A DNA stretch of 64,000 nucleotides from NCBI GenBank assembly GCA_039980135.1, contig JBDXCV010000006.1, positions 124,001 through 188,000 of the forward strand, written 5' to 3'. Position 1 is the first letter of the stretch; each line of letters begins with the position of its first letter. The position numbers and the translations under genes were made by a program. The notes below the pieces were generated by a model. That model was not told the origin of the DNA. It did not search any database and saw nothing but the letters and a program-made list of their open reading frames with translations. The DNA is from Alphaproteobacteria bacterium. Lineage in GTDB: Bacteria > Pseudomonadota > Alphaproteobacteria > UBA6615. Below are positions 8,150 to 17,095 of this stretch, piece by piece.

Positions 8150-8220
8150 GCGGGCGGGTTTGAAACCCGCCCCTACGGCGGCTAACTCGGTTTGTAGGGG
8201 CGGGTCTACGACCCGCCCGC
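8150..8220. repeat. Paired hairpin repeat of the GGGCGGGT...ACCCGCCC type
   Basis: Two 27-bp arms (8150-8176 and 8194-8220) in inverted orientation match at 23 of 27 positions. Each arm is a hairpin with GGGCGGGT / ACCCGCCC stems, and one of the differing pairs is compensatory (T-A versus C-G). It immediately follows the 8056-8130 element and abuts the 3' end of aroC. The stretch 7952-8231 contains these two elements and no gene. Confidence 0.85.
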
Positions 8221-8231
8221 TGTTCACACGC

Positions 8232-9350
8232 TTAGCCCTTGCTCGCGTGGGGGGCCTGGGAATCGAAGGTGCCGATCTGGGCGCGGTGGCGCAGCAGATG
8301 GTCGGCAATCACACAAGCGATCATGGCCTCGCCCACGGGCACGGCGCGGATGCCCACACACGGGTCGTGGCGGCCCTTGGTGGAGATGTCCGTATCGTCG
8401 CCCTCGCGGCTGATCGTGTCGCGCGGGGTGAGGATCGAGCTGGTGGGCTTCACGGCGAAGCGCACCACCAGGTCCTGCCCGGTGGTGATGCCGCCGAGCA
8501 CGCCGCCGGCCTGATTGGAGCCGAAGGCGACCTTGTCGCCGTCCATGCGCATCTCGTCGGCGTTTTCCTCGCCGGTGAGTGCTGCAGCCGCCATCCCGGC
8601 GCCGATCTCGACGCCCTTGACCGCGTTGATCGTCAGCATGGCCGCGGCCAGATCGGAATCGATCTTGCCGTAGATCGGCTCGCCCAGCCCGACGGGCACG
8701 CCCTCGGCCACGATTTCGATGACCGCACCGACGGACGAGCCCGCCTTGCGGATGTCGTCGAGATATTCTTCCCATTTGCCGGCCATTGCGGGGTCGGGGC
8801 ACCAGAAGGGGTTGTCGCCGATCACGCCCCAGTCCCAGTTGGCCCGGTCGACGGCCATGGTGCCGACCTGCACCAGCGCGCCGCGCAGGATGATGGTGCC
8901 GGGGACGAGATGGTCGATGACCTTGCGTGCGAGCGCACCCGCCGCCACCCGGCTCGCGGTCTCGCGCGCGGACGAGCGCCCGCCGCCGCGATAGTCGCGG
9001 ATGCCGTATTTGGCGTCATAGGTGTAGTCGGCATGGCCGGGCCGGTATTTCTGGGCGATCTCGGAATAATCCTTCGAGCGCGCGTCCACATTCTCGATCA
9101 TCATCGAGACGGGCGCGCCGGTCGTCTGGCCCTCGAACACGCCCGACATGATCTTCACTGTGTCGGGCTCCTTGCGCTGGGTGGTGAAGCGCGACTGGCC
9201 GGGGCGGCGTCTGTCGAGCCAGCCCTGGATGTCGTCTTCGGCGAAGGGCACACGCGGCGGCACGCCGTCGACGACGACGCCGATGGCGGGCCCGTGGCTC
9301 TCGCCCCAGGTGGTGAACCGGAAAATCTGGCCGAAGCTGTTGCCGGCCAT
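8232..9350 (-). CDS. aroC: Chorismate synthase
   Basis: A 372-residue chorismate synthase, which converts EPSP to chorismate with reduced FMN in the last shikimate-pathway step. It has the three family signatures: [17 protein letters not shown] at the N-terminus, [30 protein letters not shown] in the middle (split here only for description) and the C-terminal RHDPCVG. The length is normal. ATG at 9350 begins [10 protein letters not shown], the usual N-terminus. It follows fabI in the same direction with a 28-bp gap. aroB and aroK are also in this window (42938-44670). Confidence 0.97.
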   Translation of the reverse strand: MAGNSFGQIFRFTTWGESHGPAIGVVVDGVPPRVPFAEDDIQGWLDRRRPGQSRFTTQRKEPDTVKIMSGVFEGQTTGAPVSMMIENVDARSKDYSEIAQKYRPGHADYTYDAKYGIRDYRGGGRSSARETASRVAAGALARKVIDHLVPGTIILRGALVQVGTMAVDRANWDWGVIGDNPFWCPDPAMAGKWEEYLDDIRKAGSSVGAVIEIVAEGVPVGLGEPIYGKIDSDLAAAMLTINAVKGVEIGAGMAAAALTGEENADEMRMDGDKVAFGSNQAGGVLGGITTGQDLVVRFAVKPTSSILTPRDTISREGDDTDISTKGRHDPCVGIRAVPVGEAMIACVIADHLLRHRAQIGTFDSQAPHASKG

Positions 9351-9378
9351 GGCGGGTACTCCTTGGTTGGGCGTTTGC

Positions 9379-10221
9379 CTATGCGTCGTCGGGTTTGAGG
9401 CCCGAGAGCAGGTCCGCAACTTCGGCCGCAGCGTCCACCGCGACCATGCCGACCACGTTGTAGCCGCTGTCGACATGATGGGTCTCGCCCGTGACGCCCG
9501 CGCCCAGATCACTGAGCAGATACAGCCCGGCACCGCCGACCTGATCGATGGTGACGTTGCGCTTGAGCGGCGCGTTCAGCTCGTTCCATTTCAGGATGTA
9601 GCGGAAATCGCCGATGCCGCTGGCGGCAAGGGTCTTGATCGGTCCGGCCGAGATGGCGTTGACCCGGATACCGGCGCCACCGAGATCAACGGCCAGGTAG
9701 CGCACGCTTGCCTCGAGTGCGGCCTTGGCGACGCCCATGACATTGTAGTGGGGCATCACCCGTTCAGCACCGTAATAGGTCAGCGTCAGCAGGCTGCCGC
9801 CGTCGGGCATGATGGCCGAGGCGCGCTTGCACACATCGGTAAAGGAAAAACAGGAGATGTCGAGGGAGCGCTGGAAGTTCGCGCGGCTGGTGTCGACATA
9901 CTGGCCCTTGAGTTCGTCCTTGTCGGAGTAGGCGATGGCGTGGACGACGAAGTCCAGCTTTCCCCAGGTCGCTTCGATCTCGGCGAAGACCGCGTCCATG
10001 CTCGCCTCGTCGGTGACGTCGCAGGGCAGGACCATCGATCCGCCGACGGACTCGGCAAGCGGGCGCACGCGCTTCTCCAGCGCTTCGCCCTGAAAGGTGA
10101 ACGCCAGTTCAGCGCCATGCTCGGCCGCCATCCTGGCAATGCCCCAGGCGATGGACCGGTCGTTTGCGACCCCCATGATGAGGCCGCGCTTGCCGGCCAT
10201 TAGTTGCGTTGCAGCGCTCAT
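9379..10221 (-). CDS. fabI: Enoyl-[acyl-carrier-protein] reductase (NADH), FabI
   Basis: A 280-residue FabI of the SDR superfamily, catalysing the last reduction of each fatty-acid elongation cycle. Visible features are the atypical nucleotide-binding [13 protein letters not shown], the active-site [20 protein letters not shown] (Tyr-x6-Lys), and [16 protein letters not shown], which is the triclosan/substrate-loop region. The ATG at 10221 gives [13 protein letters not shown], a normal N-terminus, with GGGGA 8 nt upstream. It is followed by aroC 28 bp downstream. Confidence 0.96.
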   Translation of the reverse strand: MSAATQLMAGKRGLIMGVANDRSIAWGIARMAAEHGAELAFTFQGEALEKRVRPLAESVGGSMVLPCDVTDEASMDAVFAEIEATWGKLDFVVHAIAYSDKDELKGQYVDTSRANFQRSLDISCFSFTDVCKRASAIMPDGGSLLTLTYYGAERVMPHYNVMGVAKAALEASVRYLAVDLGGAGIRVNAISAGPIKTLAASGIGDFRYILKWNELNAPLKRNVTIDQVGGAGLYLLSDLGAGVTGETHHVDSGYNVVGMVAVDAAAEVADLLSGLKPDDA

Positions 10222-10261
10222 GAAATCCCCGTTGATCGAACCCTTACCCCGTATGTGCGGC

Positions 10262-10289
10262 ATCCTACAGCAAAGGATTGGTGCGGCAA
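10262..10289 (-). promoter_or_regulatory. Possible sigma70-type promoter of fabI-aroC
   Basis: On the minus strand, TTGCCG (10284-10289) and TAGGAT (10262-10267) are separated by 16 bp. Each box matches the consensus at four of six positions, and the leader to the fabI ATG would be about 35 nt. This is a pattern match only. Confidence 0.35.
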
Positions 10290-10366
10290 GGCCGGGGCGG
10301 CGCACGGGATTGGATGGTTTTTTCCTTTTGTTCTGATAGGTTTAGCCGCATCGAACGAGGGTGGCG

Positions 10367-11653
10367 ATGGACGAGAAACGACTCAAGCGGCTGACGGATG
10401 AGCTTCAGTTCGCGCGGACCGTGGTACGGCGGTTTTCCCGGGACCGCGTCCTGGTGGCCGCCGCGTCCCTGAGCTACACCTCGCTGCTGGCGATTGTGCC
10501 GCTGTTCGCCATCGCCTTTTCGGTGATGATGGCCTTCCCGGTTTTCGACGGCATGACCCAGCAATTGCTGTCCATCATACTCAGCTACACCGCCCCCCAT
10601 ATCGGTGGCGAGCTGGAGACCTATGTCGACCGCTTCGTGTCGAACACCAGTGAGCTGACGACACTGGGTGTCGTCTGGCTGGCGGTGACGGCGGTGATGC
10701 TGCTGTCCACCATCGAGGCCGCGTTCAACGCCATCTGGCGGATCGAGAAGTCGCGGCCGCTCGGCACGCGTCTGATCGCCTACTGGACCACCCTGACCCT
10801 CGGGCCGTTGTTGCTCGGCGCGGGCCTGTCCGTCAGCACCGCCTTCGCGATGAACAACGTCATGCCGCTGGGACTGGACTTCGGTGTGATCCGCAATTTC
10901 GCGCTACGCATGCTGCCGTTCCTGTTCGCGGTGGGCGGCTTCGCCATTCTCTATCTCGCGCTTCCCAACCGCCGGGTCGGGCTGCGCTACGCCCTGTCGG
11001 GCGCTCTGGTCGCGGGAATTCTGTTCGAGGTGTTGAAGGCCGCATTCGCGGTCTATCTGCAGAACGCCGGCACCTTCGAGAGCGTCTATGGCTCGCTGGC
11101 CGCCCTGCCGGTGTTCCTGATCTGGATGTATCTGGTCTGGGCGGTGGTGCTGTTCGGCGCCATCGTCGCTGCAACCCGGCCCGAATGGCTGGCCGCGCGG
11201 CGGGCGGAGGATTTCGGGCCGCTGACTCCGGCGCGCGCGCTGTTGCGCGCCCTGCAGGTGATCGGCTGCCTGTTGGCGGCATCGCGCGAGAACAGCGTGG
11301 TCGACGAGGACCGTTTGCTCGACGCGACCGGCGGCGACGGTGCGGGCCTGGGGCTGGTTCTGGCGCGACTACAGGGCTCGGGGTTTCTGGCGCACACGGA
11401 TGAGAACCAGCCTGTGCTGGTCCGCGATCTCGACGGGGTCACGGTCGCGAATTTGTATCTGGCACTCGGCTATGGGCCGGGTGAACCCTATCTGGACGAG
11501 GACGAAGACCCGCGCTGGACCGAGCCGCTGGCGAAACTGATCGCGGCGTATAACAGCGCGCGTGATGACACGATGGGGACCCTGATCAGGGACCTGATCA
11601 CCGACGCCGTGGCAGGAGGGGACGGGCCGCGGGTTGTCAGCGACCGCAGTTGA
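10367..11653 (+). CDS. YihY/UPF0761 family inner-membrane protein
   Basis: A 428-residue protein of the YihY (BrkB-like) family. A cytoplasmic N-terminus leads to VAAASLSYTSLLAIVPLFAIAFS (first TM of the family) and about five further TMs up to residue 270 (for example LPVFLIWMYLVWAVVLFGAIVAA). A soluble C-terminal domain of about 150 residues follows; its winged-helix-like spacing recalls the C-terminal extension of some members. The ATG at 10367 is preferred over the GTG six bases earlier, because GAGG ends 6 nt before the ATG. Function is not established for the family. It shares a stop/start overlap with the next gene. Confidence 0.85.
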   Translation: MDEKRLKRLTDELQFARTVVRRFSRDRVLVAAASLSYTSLLAIVPLFAIAFSVMMAFPVFDGMTQQLLSIILSYTAPHIGGELETYVDRFVSNTSELTTLGVVWLAVTAVMLLSTIEAAFNAIWRIEKSRPLGTRLIAYWTTLTLGPLLLGAGLSVSTAFAMNNVMPLGLDFGVIRNFALRMLPFLFAVGGFAILYLALPNRRVGLRYALSGALVAGILFEVLKAAFAVYLQNAGTFESVYGSLAALPVFLIWMYLVWAVVLFGAIVAATRPEWLAARRAEDFGPLTPARALLRALQVIGCLLAASRENSVVDEDRLLDATGGDGAGLGLVLARLQGSGFLAHTDENQPVLVRDLDGVTVANLYLALGYGPGEPYLDEDEDPRWTEPLAKLIAAYNSARDDTMGTLIRDLITDAVAGGDGPRVVSDRS

Positions 11654-12450
11654 GTGGAACCGACCATTACGGGGGCGCGGACGTCGCCGAACGGGTGCTC
11701 GCGTCGCTCGACCCGGCGCGGATGGACAGGCTTGCCGCCCTCGACCAGTTTCATGTCGGCGGTGCCGCCGCGTCACGTCGCCTGGCCGCGCGCGCGGAGT
11801 TGCGCGAGGGGCTGGCGGTCCTTGACCTGGGCTCGGGCCTGGGCGGACCGGCGCGAATTCTTGCGGGCGAGTTTGGCGCCGATGTCACCGGGATCGATCT
11901 GACACCGGGTTTCTGCCGAATCGCGCAGGCATTGTCGGTGCGTTCGCAAATTGCGGCAACGACCCGGTTCTGTGCCGCGGAAGCGCTGGCCCTGCCGTTC
12001 GCGGACGCGAGCTTCGACGCGATCTGGACCGAGCATGTGGCGATGAATATCGAAGCCCGGGACGCGCTTTATCGTGAGCTGTTGCGGGTGACGCGGCCCG
12101 GCGGCGTGCTGGCGCTGTATGACATTGTGGCCGGCGCGGACGTGGCCGCGCTCGTCTATCCGGTGCCCTGGGCCAGCGATGCCTCCCGCAGCCATCTGAT
12201 CGATGCGGCCGCGTTGCGCAGCGTGGCAACCGAAGCCGGCTGGACCGAACGGCACTTTTACGACGAAAGCGCGGCGGCGCGGGAATGGCTGGCGAACGCG
12301 CGACCACCGAAAGGGACCGGTGGGCCCTCGTTGCGCGATGTGATGGGACCGGCGTTTCCAAGCATGATCGCCAACTTGCGCGAGAATTTCGAAGCCGGCC
12401 GTCTCCGGGCCGTGCAGGCGGTTTTCGAAAAGCAGGCGGCATCGATATGA
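11650..12450 (+). CDS. Class I SAM-dependent methyltransferase (TTG start)
   Basis: A 266-residue methyltransferase: motif I is VLDLGSGLGGPARILA, motif II region VTGIDLTPGFCRIA, post-I acidic FADASFDAIWTEHVAMNI, and motif III ELLRVTRPGGVLALYD. The layout is like UbiE/sarcosine-dimethylglycine-type small-molecule methyltransferases (N-terminal FHVGG, Met/Asn after the H). The only start keeping the conserved DQFHVGG lead is the TTG at 11650, which overlaps the TGA of the YihY gene (TTGA); this indicates coupling. The substrate is unknown. Confidence 0.8.
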   Translation: MSGTDHYGGADVAERVLASLDPARMDRLAALDQFHVGGAAASRRLAARAELREGLAVLDLGSGLGGPARILAGEFGADVTGIDLTPGFCRIAQALSVRSQIAATTRFCAAEALALPFADASFDAIWTEHVAMNIEARDALYRELLRVTRPGGVLALYDIVAGADVAALVYPVPWASDASRSHLIDAAALRSVATEAGWTERHFYDESAAAREWLANARPPKGTGGPSLRDVMGPAFPSMIANLRENFEAGRLRAVQAVFEKQAASI

Positions 12451-12492
12451 TGCGCTGATAGATCTGGTGATTTTCAAAGGCAGTTCCCGGAC

Positions 12493-13074
12493 ATGTCCGA
12501 TACCGACCCGTTTGTCCAATTCGATGCCTGGTTTCAGGAAGCCGTTACGGTCGAGCCGAACCTTCCCGAAGCGATGACCCTGGCCACCGTTTCGGCGGAG
12601 GGGCGTCCCTCGACGCGCCTGGTGTTACTGAAGGACCATGGTCCGGAAGGCTTCGTCTTCTACACGAACTTCAACAGCGCCAAGGGCCGGGACCTGCTGG
12701 CCAATCCCAATGCGTCGCTTTGTTTCCATTGGAAGTCGCTGCGCCGCCAGGTGCGAATTGACGGGCCGGCGGCACCGGTGAGCGACGATGAGGCGGACGC
12801 CTATTTCGCCAGCCGGGCGCGCGGCAGCCAGATCGGTGCCTGGGCGTCCGAGCAGTCGGCGCCGGTCGAGAGCCGGGCAATTCTCGAAGATCGGGTGCGT
12901 GATCTCGAGAAAGAGCATGACGGCCGCGACGTGCCGCGCCCGCCCCACTGGTCGGGATTCCGGCTGGTGCCGTCCCGGATCGAGTTCTGGACCGACCGTC
13001 CCGACCGCCTGCATGACCGTCAGGCCTTCGACCGGCATGGCGATGGCTGGCGCGAGACCCGACTTCAGCCCTAG
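12493..13074 (+). CDS. pdxH: Pyridoxamine 5'-phosphate oxidase
   Basis: A 193-residue PdxH, which uses FMN and O2 to make pyridoxal 5'-phosphate from PNP/PMP. It shows AMTLATVSAEGRPSTRLVLLK, the FMN-binding FYTNFNSAKGRDL, CFHWKSLRRQVRIDG, GSQIGAWASEQS and the C-terminal dimerisation/substrate segment FWTDRPDRLHDRQAF. The N-terminus is short compared with E. coli PdxH, as is usual in many alphaproteobacteria. It lies 42 bp downstream of the methyltransferase. PLP serves the aminotransferase and ALA synthase encoded nearby. Confidence 0.95.
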   Translation: MSDTDPFVQFDAWFQEAVTVEPNLPEAMTLATVSAEGRPSTRLVLLKDHGPEGFVFYTNFNSAKGRDLLANPNASLCFHWKSLRRQVRIDGPAAPVSDDEADAYFASRARGSQIGAWASEQSAPVESRAILEDRVRDLEKEHDGRDVPRPPHWSGFRLVPSRIEFWTDRPDRLHDRQAFDRHGDGWRETRLQP

Positions 13075-13187
13075 CGGGTGGTCGGCAACGTTTCGCCGGC
13101 AATTGATCCATCCCAATTACGGTAGGTCACAGAACTGCCATTGTTTCCGTGCTGGCGCCCGCGAGGGTGCGCTGCCTGGAGAATGAA

Positions 13188-13448
13188 ATGCTGACGCGCG
13201 AAGATTGCCTGGCCCTGTGTGAACTGACCGAGGAAGAGGTCGCGGCGATCGCCGAGCACGAGCATGTGCCCGAACTGATTGCCATGGAGATGGGGCAGTA
13301 TCTGTGCCACGCGCCAAATGGCGAGGCGCGGATCGAACGTATGATCGTCGACGATATCGAAACGGCCCGAAAAAGTGGAAATGTTGCCCATATGGCGAAG
13401 CTGGTGGCCGTGCTGCGGCACTTCGTCGAGCATCACCCTCATCCATAG
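13188..13448 (+). CDS. Small conserved alphaproteobacterial protein of unknown function
   Basis: An 86-residue acidic, mostly helical protein (MLTREDCLALCELTEEEVAA...), with no signal peptide or membrane segment. A GGAG Shine-Dalgarno sits 6 nt before the ATG at 13188, which decides the start over the upstream GTG at 13149. Codon use matches its neighbours. I recall similar short proteins as conserved hypotheticals in Rhodospirillales, but no function is known to me. The HAPNGEARIERMIVDDIETA segment could be a helix-pair scaffold. Confidence 0.7.
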   Translation: MLTREDCLALCELTEEEVAAIAEHEHVPELIAMEMGQYLCHAPNGEARIERMIVDDIETARKSGNVAHMAKLVAVLRHFVEHHPHP

Positions 13449-13499
13449 CAGCGCATTGCCGGCTTCCCATCGCCGCCCCGGTGGATTACCTAGGGAGGC

Positions 13500-14285
13500 A
13501 TGAGCGACAGCCGCCGCAGCCTGATCCTGACCGGTGCCAGCCGTGGCATCGGCCACGCCACCGTCAAACGCTTCTCCGACGAGGGGTGGCAGATCATCAC
13601 CTGTTCGCGCGATCCGGTGCCGGCCCATTGCGAGCGCGACCCCAACTGGACGTCACATATTCCCACCGACCTGGGCGACCCGGCCGATGTCGAGCGATTT
13701 GTCGATGAAGCACTCGAGCTGCTGGGTGACACGCCGTTGAACGCGCTGGTCAACAATGCGGCCGTCTCGCCGAAGACGGATTTCCAGGAACGGCTCGGTT
13801 GCCTGAACGGCCCGCTGGACGATTGGCGCGAGGTATTCCAGCTCAATTTCTTCACGCCGCTGGCGCTCGCACGGGGCTTCGCACCCGCCCTGGCGCGGGC
13901 GGGGAAGGACGACGAGGATGCCGCGGGCACGGCCGGAACGGACGGCGGCGCCTCGATCGTGAATATCACCTCGATCGCGGGCCATGCGATCCACCCGTTC
14001 GCGGGTTCCGCCTATTCCACATCGAAGGCGGCCCTGTCGGCGCTGACCCGCGAGATGGCAGTCGAGTTTGCCGAACTCGGGGTGCGGGTGAATGCAGTAG
14101 CGCCTGGTGAGATCGAAACCGAAATGGTGGGCGACGAGTATGAGCCCCTGGTGAACCGGATCCCGATGCACCGGATGGGCACCGCCGGTGAGGTCGCGTC
14201 TGCGGTGTTCCAGCTCTGCAACCCCGACTTCTCCTATGTGACGGGGACCGAGATATTCATCACCGGCGGTCAGCACCTCTACTAG
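13500..14285 (+). CDS. Short-chain dehydrogenase/reductase (SDR)
   Basis: A 261-residue classical SDR: nucleotide-binding TGASRGIGHATV (residues 11-22), NNAA motif, and the catalytic triad Ser (NITSIAGHA) and YSTSK. The C-terminal EIFITGGQHLY ends the fold. It has an Ala/Gly-rich insertion (about residues 137-152, DDEDAAGTAGTDGG) before the catalytic strand. Substrate is unknown. An AGGGAGG Shine-Dalgarno lies just before the ATG. The upstream small protein ends 51 bp earlier. Confidence 0.88.
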   Translation: MSDSRRSLILTGASRGIGHATVKRFSDEGWQIITCSRDPVPAHCERDPNWTSHIPTDLGDPADVERFVDEALELLGDTPLNALVNNAAVSPKTDFQERLGCLNGPLDDWREVFQLNFFTPLALARGFAPALARAGKDDEDAAGTAGTDGGASIVNITSIAGHAIHPFAGSAYSTSKAALSALTREMAVEFAELGVRVNAVAPGEIETEMVGDEYEPLVNRIPMHRMGTAGEVASAVFQLCNPDFSYVTGTEIFITGGQHLY

Positions 14286-14375
14286 GCTTCGGCGATCAGG
14301 AATCGATGCCGGCGGCCGTGGTGCGGATCAGGTCGCGCAGCCAGATCATTGCGGGGTTTTTTATGGGTTCGCTCG

Positions 14376-14519
14376 TGCCAGAGCGCGCGCGACGGTGCGG
14401 AGAAGGGCGTGTTGCTCGGCGTCATCGGCGGCGATACGCCCGGCGGCGAGTATTCACCGGAATCGGTTGCACGCCTCAAGGCCGAGGGCCTTTGGCCGGA
14501 TGACGAGGCGGCCGAGTAG
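14376..14519 (+). pseudogene. Decayed C-terminal remnant of a cupin gene (paralogue of the next gene)
   Basis: In-frame translation of 14379-14519 gives QSARDGAEKGVLLGVIGGDT, then PGGEYSPESVARLKAEGLWP, then DDEAAE and a stop. The intact gene at 14612-15166 ends KSARDGDTRGTIMAIVGGDK, PGVEWSPEAVEELKAAGAWP, DAAE. The match runs through the stop codon, but the upstream cupin barrel is missing and the frame breaks near 14376. It is therefore the relic of a tandem duplicate. In the same 326-bp gap, the minus strand 14296-14376 encodes a short tail (NPAMIWLRDLIRTTA, then TGA) that faintly recalls a LysR-type regulator C-terminus; this second relic is only a guess. Confidence 0.75.
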
Positions 14520-14611
14520 CCGGTTCATCGCGGCACGATTGATTTAGTGCAAATTCGCACGGCGCGATTGTTATATTATTCCGGCAATACAATTCGGAGG
14601 AGAATGAACCC

Positions 14612-15166
14612 ATGGCCATTCCAGTCTACAAGCCGAAGAAAGAGGACGTTCTCAAATGCGTCGCGCGCTACGACGAGATCGACGCGGTCGATGGCGGCCT
14701 GCCCGACCAGAAGGTCGATGGCTATTTCCGGACCTTTCGCAACGCCCTTGGTTTTGCGCAGCCGTCCGGTGGCGAGGACGTCTTCTCGCCCATCGGCGAC
14801 GAGGCGTTGCCGAAAATTTCACACCTCGAGGCGGGTTTCGGGGTCGGGTATGTCACGGCTGATCCGGGTCAGGGTGTCATGATGCACACCCACGATACGA
14901 ACGAGACCTTCGTGGTGGTCGAGGGCATGTGGATGTTCGAGTGGGAAGGTGACGAGGGCGACGATCATGTGATCCTCAAAGAGAAGGACGTCGTTTCCTT
15001 CCCGCCGGGTATCCAGCGCCGCTTCGAGTGCAAGAGCGCGCGCGATGGCGATACGCGAGGCACGATCATGGCCATCGTCGGCGGGGACAAGCCGGGTGTC
15101 GAATGGTCGCCCGAAGCGGTCGAGGAACTGAAGGCCGCGGGCGCCTGGCCGGACGCGGCGGAGTAG
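14612..15166 (+). CDS. Cupin-domain protein
   Basis: A 184-residue protein with one conserved beta-barrel cupin domain. Motif 1 is GQGVMMHTHDTNETFVVVEG (HxHx4Ex6G, metal ligands His/His/Glu), and motif 2 is near KDVVSFPPGIQRRFEC. The N-terminal 70 residues (MAIPVYKPKKEDVLKC...) are a family-specific extension. It probably binds a divalent metal; the reaction is unknown. A GGAGGAG Shine-Dalgarno precedes the ATG. A decayed copy of its own 3' end lies just upstream, so the locus once held a tandem pair. It is convergent with the PadR-like gene, 3 bp away. Confidence 0.85.
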   Translation: MAIPVYKPKKEDVLKCVARYDEIDAVDGGLPDQKVDGYFRTFRNALGFAQPSGGEDVFSPIGDEALPKISHLEAGFGVGYVTADPGQGVMMHTHDTNETFVVVEGMWMFEWEGDEGDDHVILKEKDVVSFPPGIQRRFECKSARDGDTRGTIMAIVGGDKPGVEWSPEAVEELKAAGAWPDAAE

Positions 15167-15169
15167 CGG

Positions 15170-15724
15170 CTACGAGCCGGCGGGTTTGACGTCCGGTTTG
15201 ACGGTCGCCAGCCATTCGAGGCGATCCTCGACCTGGGCCAGTTCGAGATCGAGCCAGGCATGAAACTGACCCGGCTCGGATCCGTAGCGCTGCCGCAGGT
15301 CCACCAGACGGGCATACTCGGTCTCGCTGATCTCGCGCATCCGCTCGACCTGGTCCCGGGCGTCCGTGTTTGACAGCAGGTGGAGGAACCGCAGCTTCAG
15401 CGCGAAGACGAGTTGGGAATTGCCGTCCACGGGGCTGCGCAGGTTCGTGATCATCAGCATGCGCAGTTCTTCGCGGCCGTCGTCGGTGAGTTCGAGTATC
15501 TCATCGGCCGGGTCGGGTTTTTCTTCGACGGGCTTCACGAGCCCCTCGGCCCGCAGGACCTCGATCGACAACCCCATCACATCGAGAGACGGGCCGACGA
15601 TGCGGCTTGCGAAGGCGCGCACTTCGCGCGCCAGCTGGGCATAGGTGTGGGTACGAATCGCGAGGGTACCGAGCATGCACAAGCGCAGCGCCTCGGTCGG
15701 GATGAGTGTCTTGTCGCGATACAT
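15170..15724 (-). CDS. PadR-family transcriptional regulator-like protein
   Basis: A 184-residue protein with an N-terminal winged helix (MYRDKTLIPTEALRLCMLGT, TYAQLAREVRAFASRIVGPS, then LRAEGLVKPVEE and the LELTDDGREELRMLM wing) and a long helical C-terminal half with alternating charge, as in PadR/Vir-type dimerisation domains. It lies 7 bp downstream of hemA on the same strand and is probably co-transcribed with it. The ligand and targets are unknown. Confidence 0.7.
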   Translation of the reverse strand: MYRDKTLIPTEALRLCMLGTLAIRTHTYAQLAREVRAFASRIVGPSLDVMGLSIEVLRAEGLVKPVEEKPDPADEILELTDDGREELRMLMITNLRSPVDGNSQLVFALKLRFLHLLSNTDARDQVERMREISETEYARLVDLRQRYGSEPGQFHAWLDLELAQVEDRLEWLATVKPDVKPAGS

Positions 15725-15731
15725 GCGCGCC

Positions 15732-16943
15732 TCAGGCCGCCGACCGCAGGTTGAGGCGCGTCCAGACGTCCTCGAAAGCGGCGACCAGGGCATCCATCAT
15801 GTCGTCGTCATGGAGCGGGGTGGGGGCGATGCGCAGGCGTTCGGTGCCGCGCGGCACGGTCGGGAAGTTGATCGGCTGGACGTAGATGCCGTGGCGGTCG
15901 AGCAGCTCGTCGCTGGCGACCTTGCACAGGGCCGCGTCGCCGACGAATACCGGCACGATGTGGCTGACAGACGGCATGACCTCCATGCCCGCAGCGCTCA
16001 GGCGGCGCTTGAGGGTCGCGGCCCGCTCCTGATGGCGTTCGCGGATCGCGTTGTCGGCCTTGAGAATGCGGATGGCCGTGCGCGCGCCGGCGGCCACATG
16101 GGGGGGCAGGGACGTCGAGAAGATGAAACCCGCACCGTTTGAGCGCACGAAATCGACCAGGTTCGCCGAAGCGGCGATATAGCCGCCGACATTGCCGAAG
16201 GCCTTGCCGAGCGTGCCCTGCACGATGTCGATTCGGTCCATCAGGCCGTCGCGTTCCGCCACGCCGGCACCGCGCCGGCCGTACATGCCCACCGCGTGGA
16301 CCTCGTCCAGATAGGTCAGCGCGTTGTGTTTCTCGGCCACCTCGACGATGTCGGCGATCGGCGCGATGTCGCCATCCATGGAGTAGACGGATTCGAACGC
16401 CACCAGCTTGGGCCGGTCGCGATCCACACCCGACAGGATTTCGTCCAGATGGGCGGCGTCGTTGTGCCGGAAAATGGCTTTCTCGGAGCGCCCGTGGCGG
16501 ATGCCCTCGATCATCGAATTGTGGTTCAGCGCGTCCGACACGACGAGGCATTCCGGCAGCATGGAAGCCAGGGTCGACAGCGCCGTCCAGTTGGCCACAT
16601 AGCCGGATGTAAACAGAAGTGCGGCTTCCTTGCCGTGCAGGTCGGCAAGCTCTTCCTCGAGCAGCACATGGTAATGGTTGGTGCCCGAGATGTTTCGCGT
16701 GCCGCCTGCGCCCGCACCGCATTTCTCCAGCGCCTCATGCATCGCCGCCAGGACGTCGGGGTGCTGGCCCATGCCGAGATAGTCGTTGGCGCACCACACC
16801 GTAATTTCCTGGGTGCCGCCATCGACATAGCGGACGGCGCGCGGGAAATCGCCCGACGTGCGCTCCAGATCCGCGAATTCACGGTAGCGGCCTTCGGCCC
16901 GCAGGCCATTCAAACTGTTTGCAAAATGCTTCTCGTAGTCCAT
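15732..16943 (-). CDS. hemA: 5-aminolevulinate synthase (C4 pathway)
   Basis: A 403-residue PLP enzyme of the alpha-oxoamine synthase family. It condenses glycine and succinyl-CoA to 5-aminolevulinate, the first step of tetrapyrrole (heme, cobalamin) synthesis in alphaproteobacteria. Visible are [30 protein letters not shown] (substrate loop), [27 protein letters not shown] (PLP Asp) and [15 protein letters not shown] (PLP Lys). The ATG at 16943 ([20 protein letters not shown]) is the normal family N-terminus, so the longer upstream frame is rejected. The PadR-like gene follows. Confidence 0.97.
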   Translation of the reverse strand: MDYEKHFANSLNGLRAEGRYREFADLERTSGDFPRAVRYVDGGTQEITVWCANDYLGMGQHPDVLAAMHEALEKCGAGAGGTRNISGTNHYHVLLEEELADLHGKEAALLFTSGYVANWTALSTLASMLPECLVVSDALNHNSMIEGIRHGRSEKAIFRHNDAAHLDEILSGVDRDRPKLVAFESVYSMDGDIAPIADIVEVAEKHNALTYLDEVHAVGMYGRRGAGVAERDGLMDRIDIVQGTLGKAFGNVGGYIAASANLVDFVRSNGAGFIFSTSLPPHVAAGARTAIRILKADNAIRERHQERAATLKRRLSAAGMEVMPSVSHIVPVFVGDAALCKVASDELLDRHGIYVQPINFPTVPRGTERLRIAPTPLHDDDMMDALVAAFEDVWTRLNLRSAA

Positions 16944-17095
16944 CAGCCGGGGTCCATCAGCCGGTCTCGACGGTGGGGCAAGCCGCCGACGCTCGAATAA
17001 CGCCCTGAATATAGCATTCGGGCCTGATTTTTCCATCGCGGCGAGCCGCCGCAGTCAAATTGCGGCGTATCGCGCGATGAAGCCGTGTTGCTTGA

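Noticed and set aside
8056-8220. Closely spaced repeats that might be a CRISPR array
   Set aside because: Arms are in inverted orientation, of two different families, with only two copies each and no regular spacers or cas genes.
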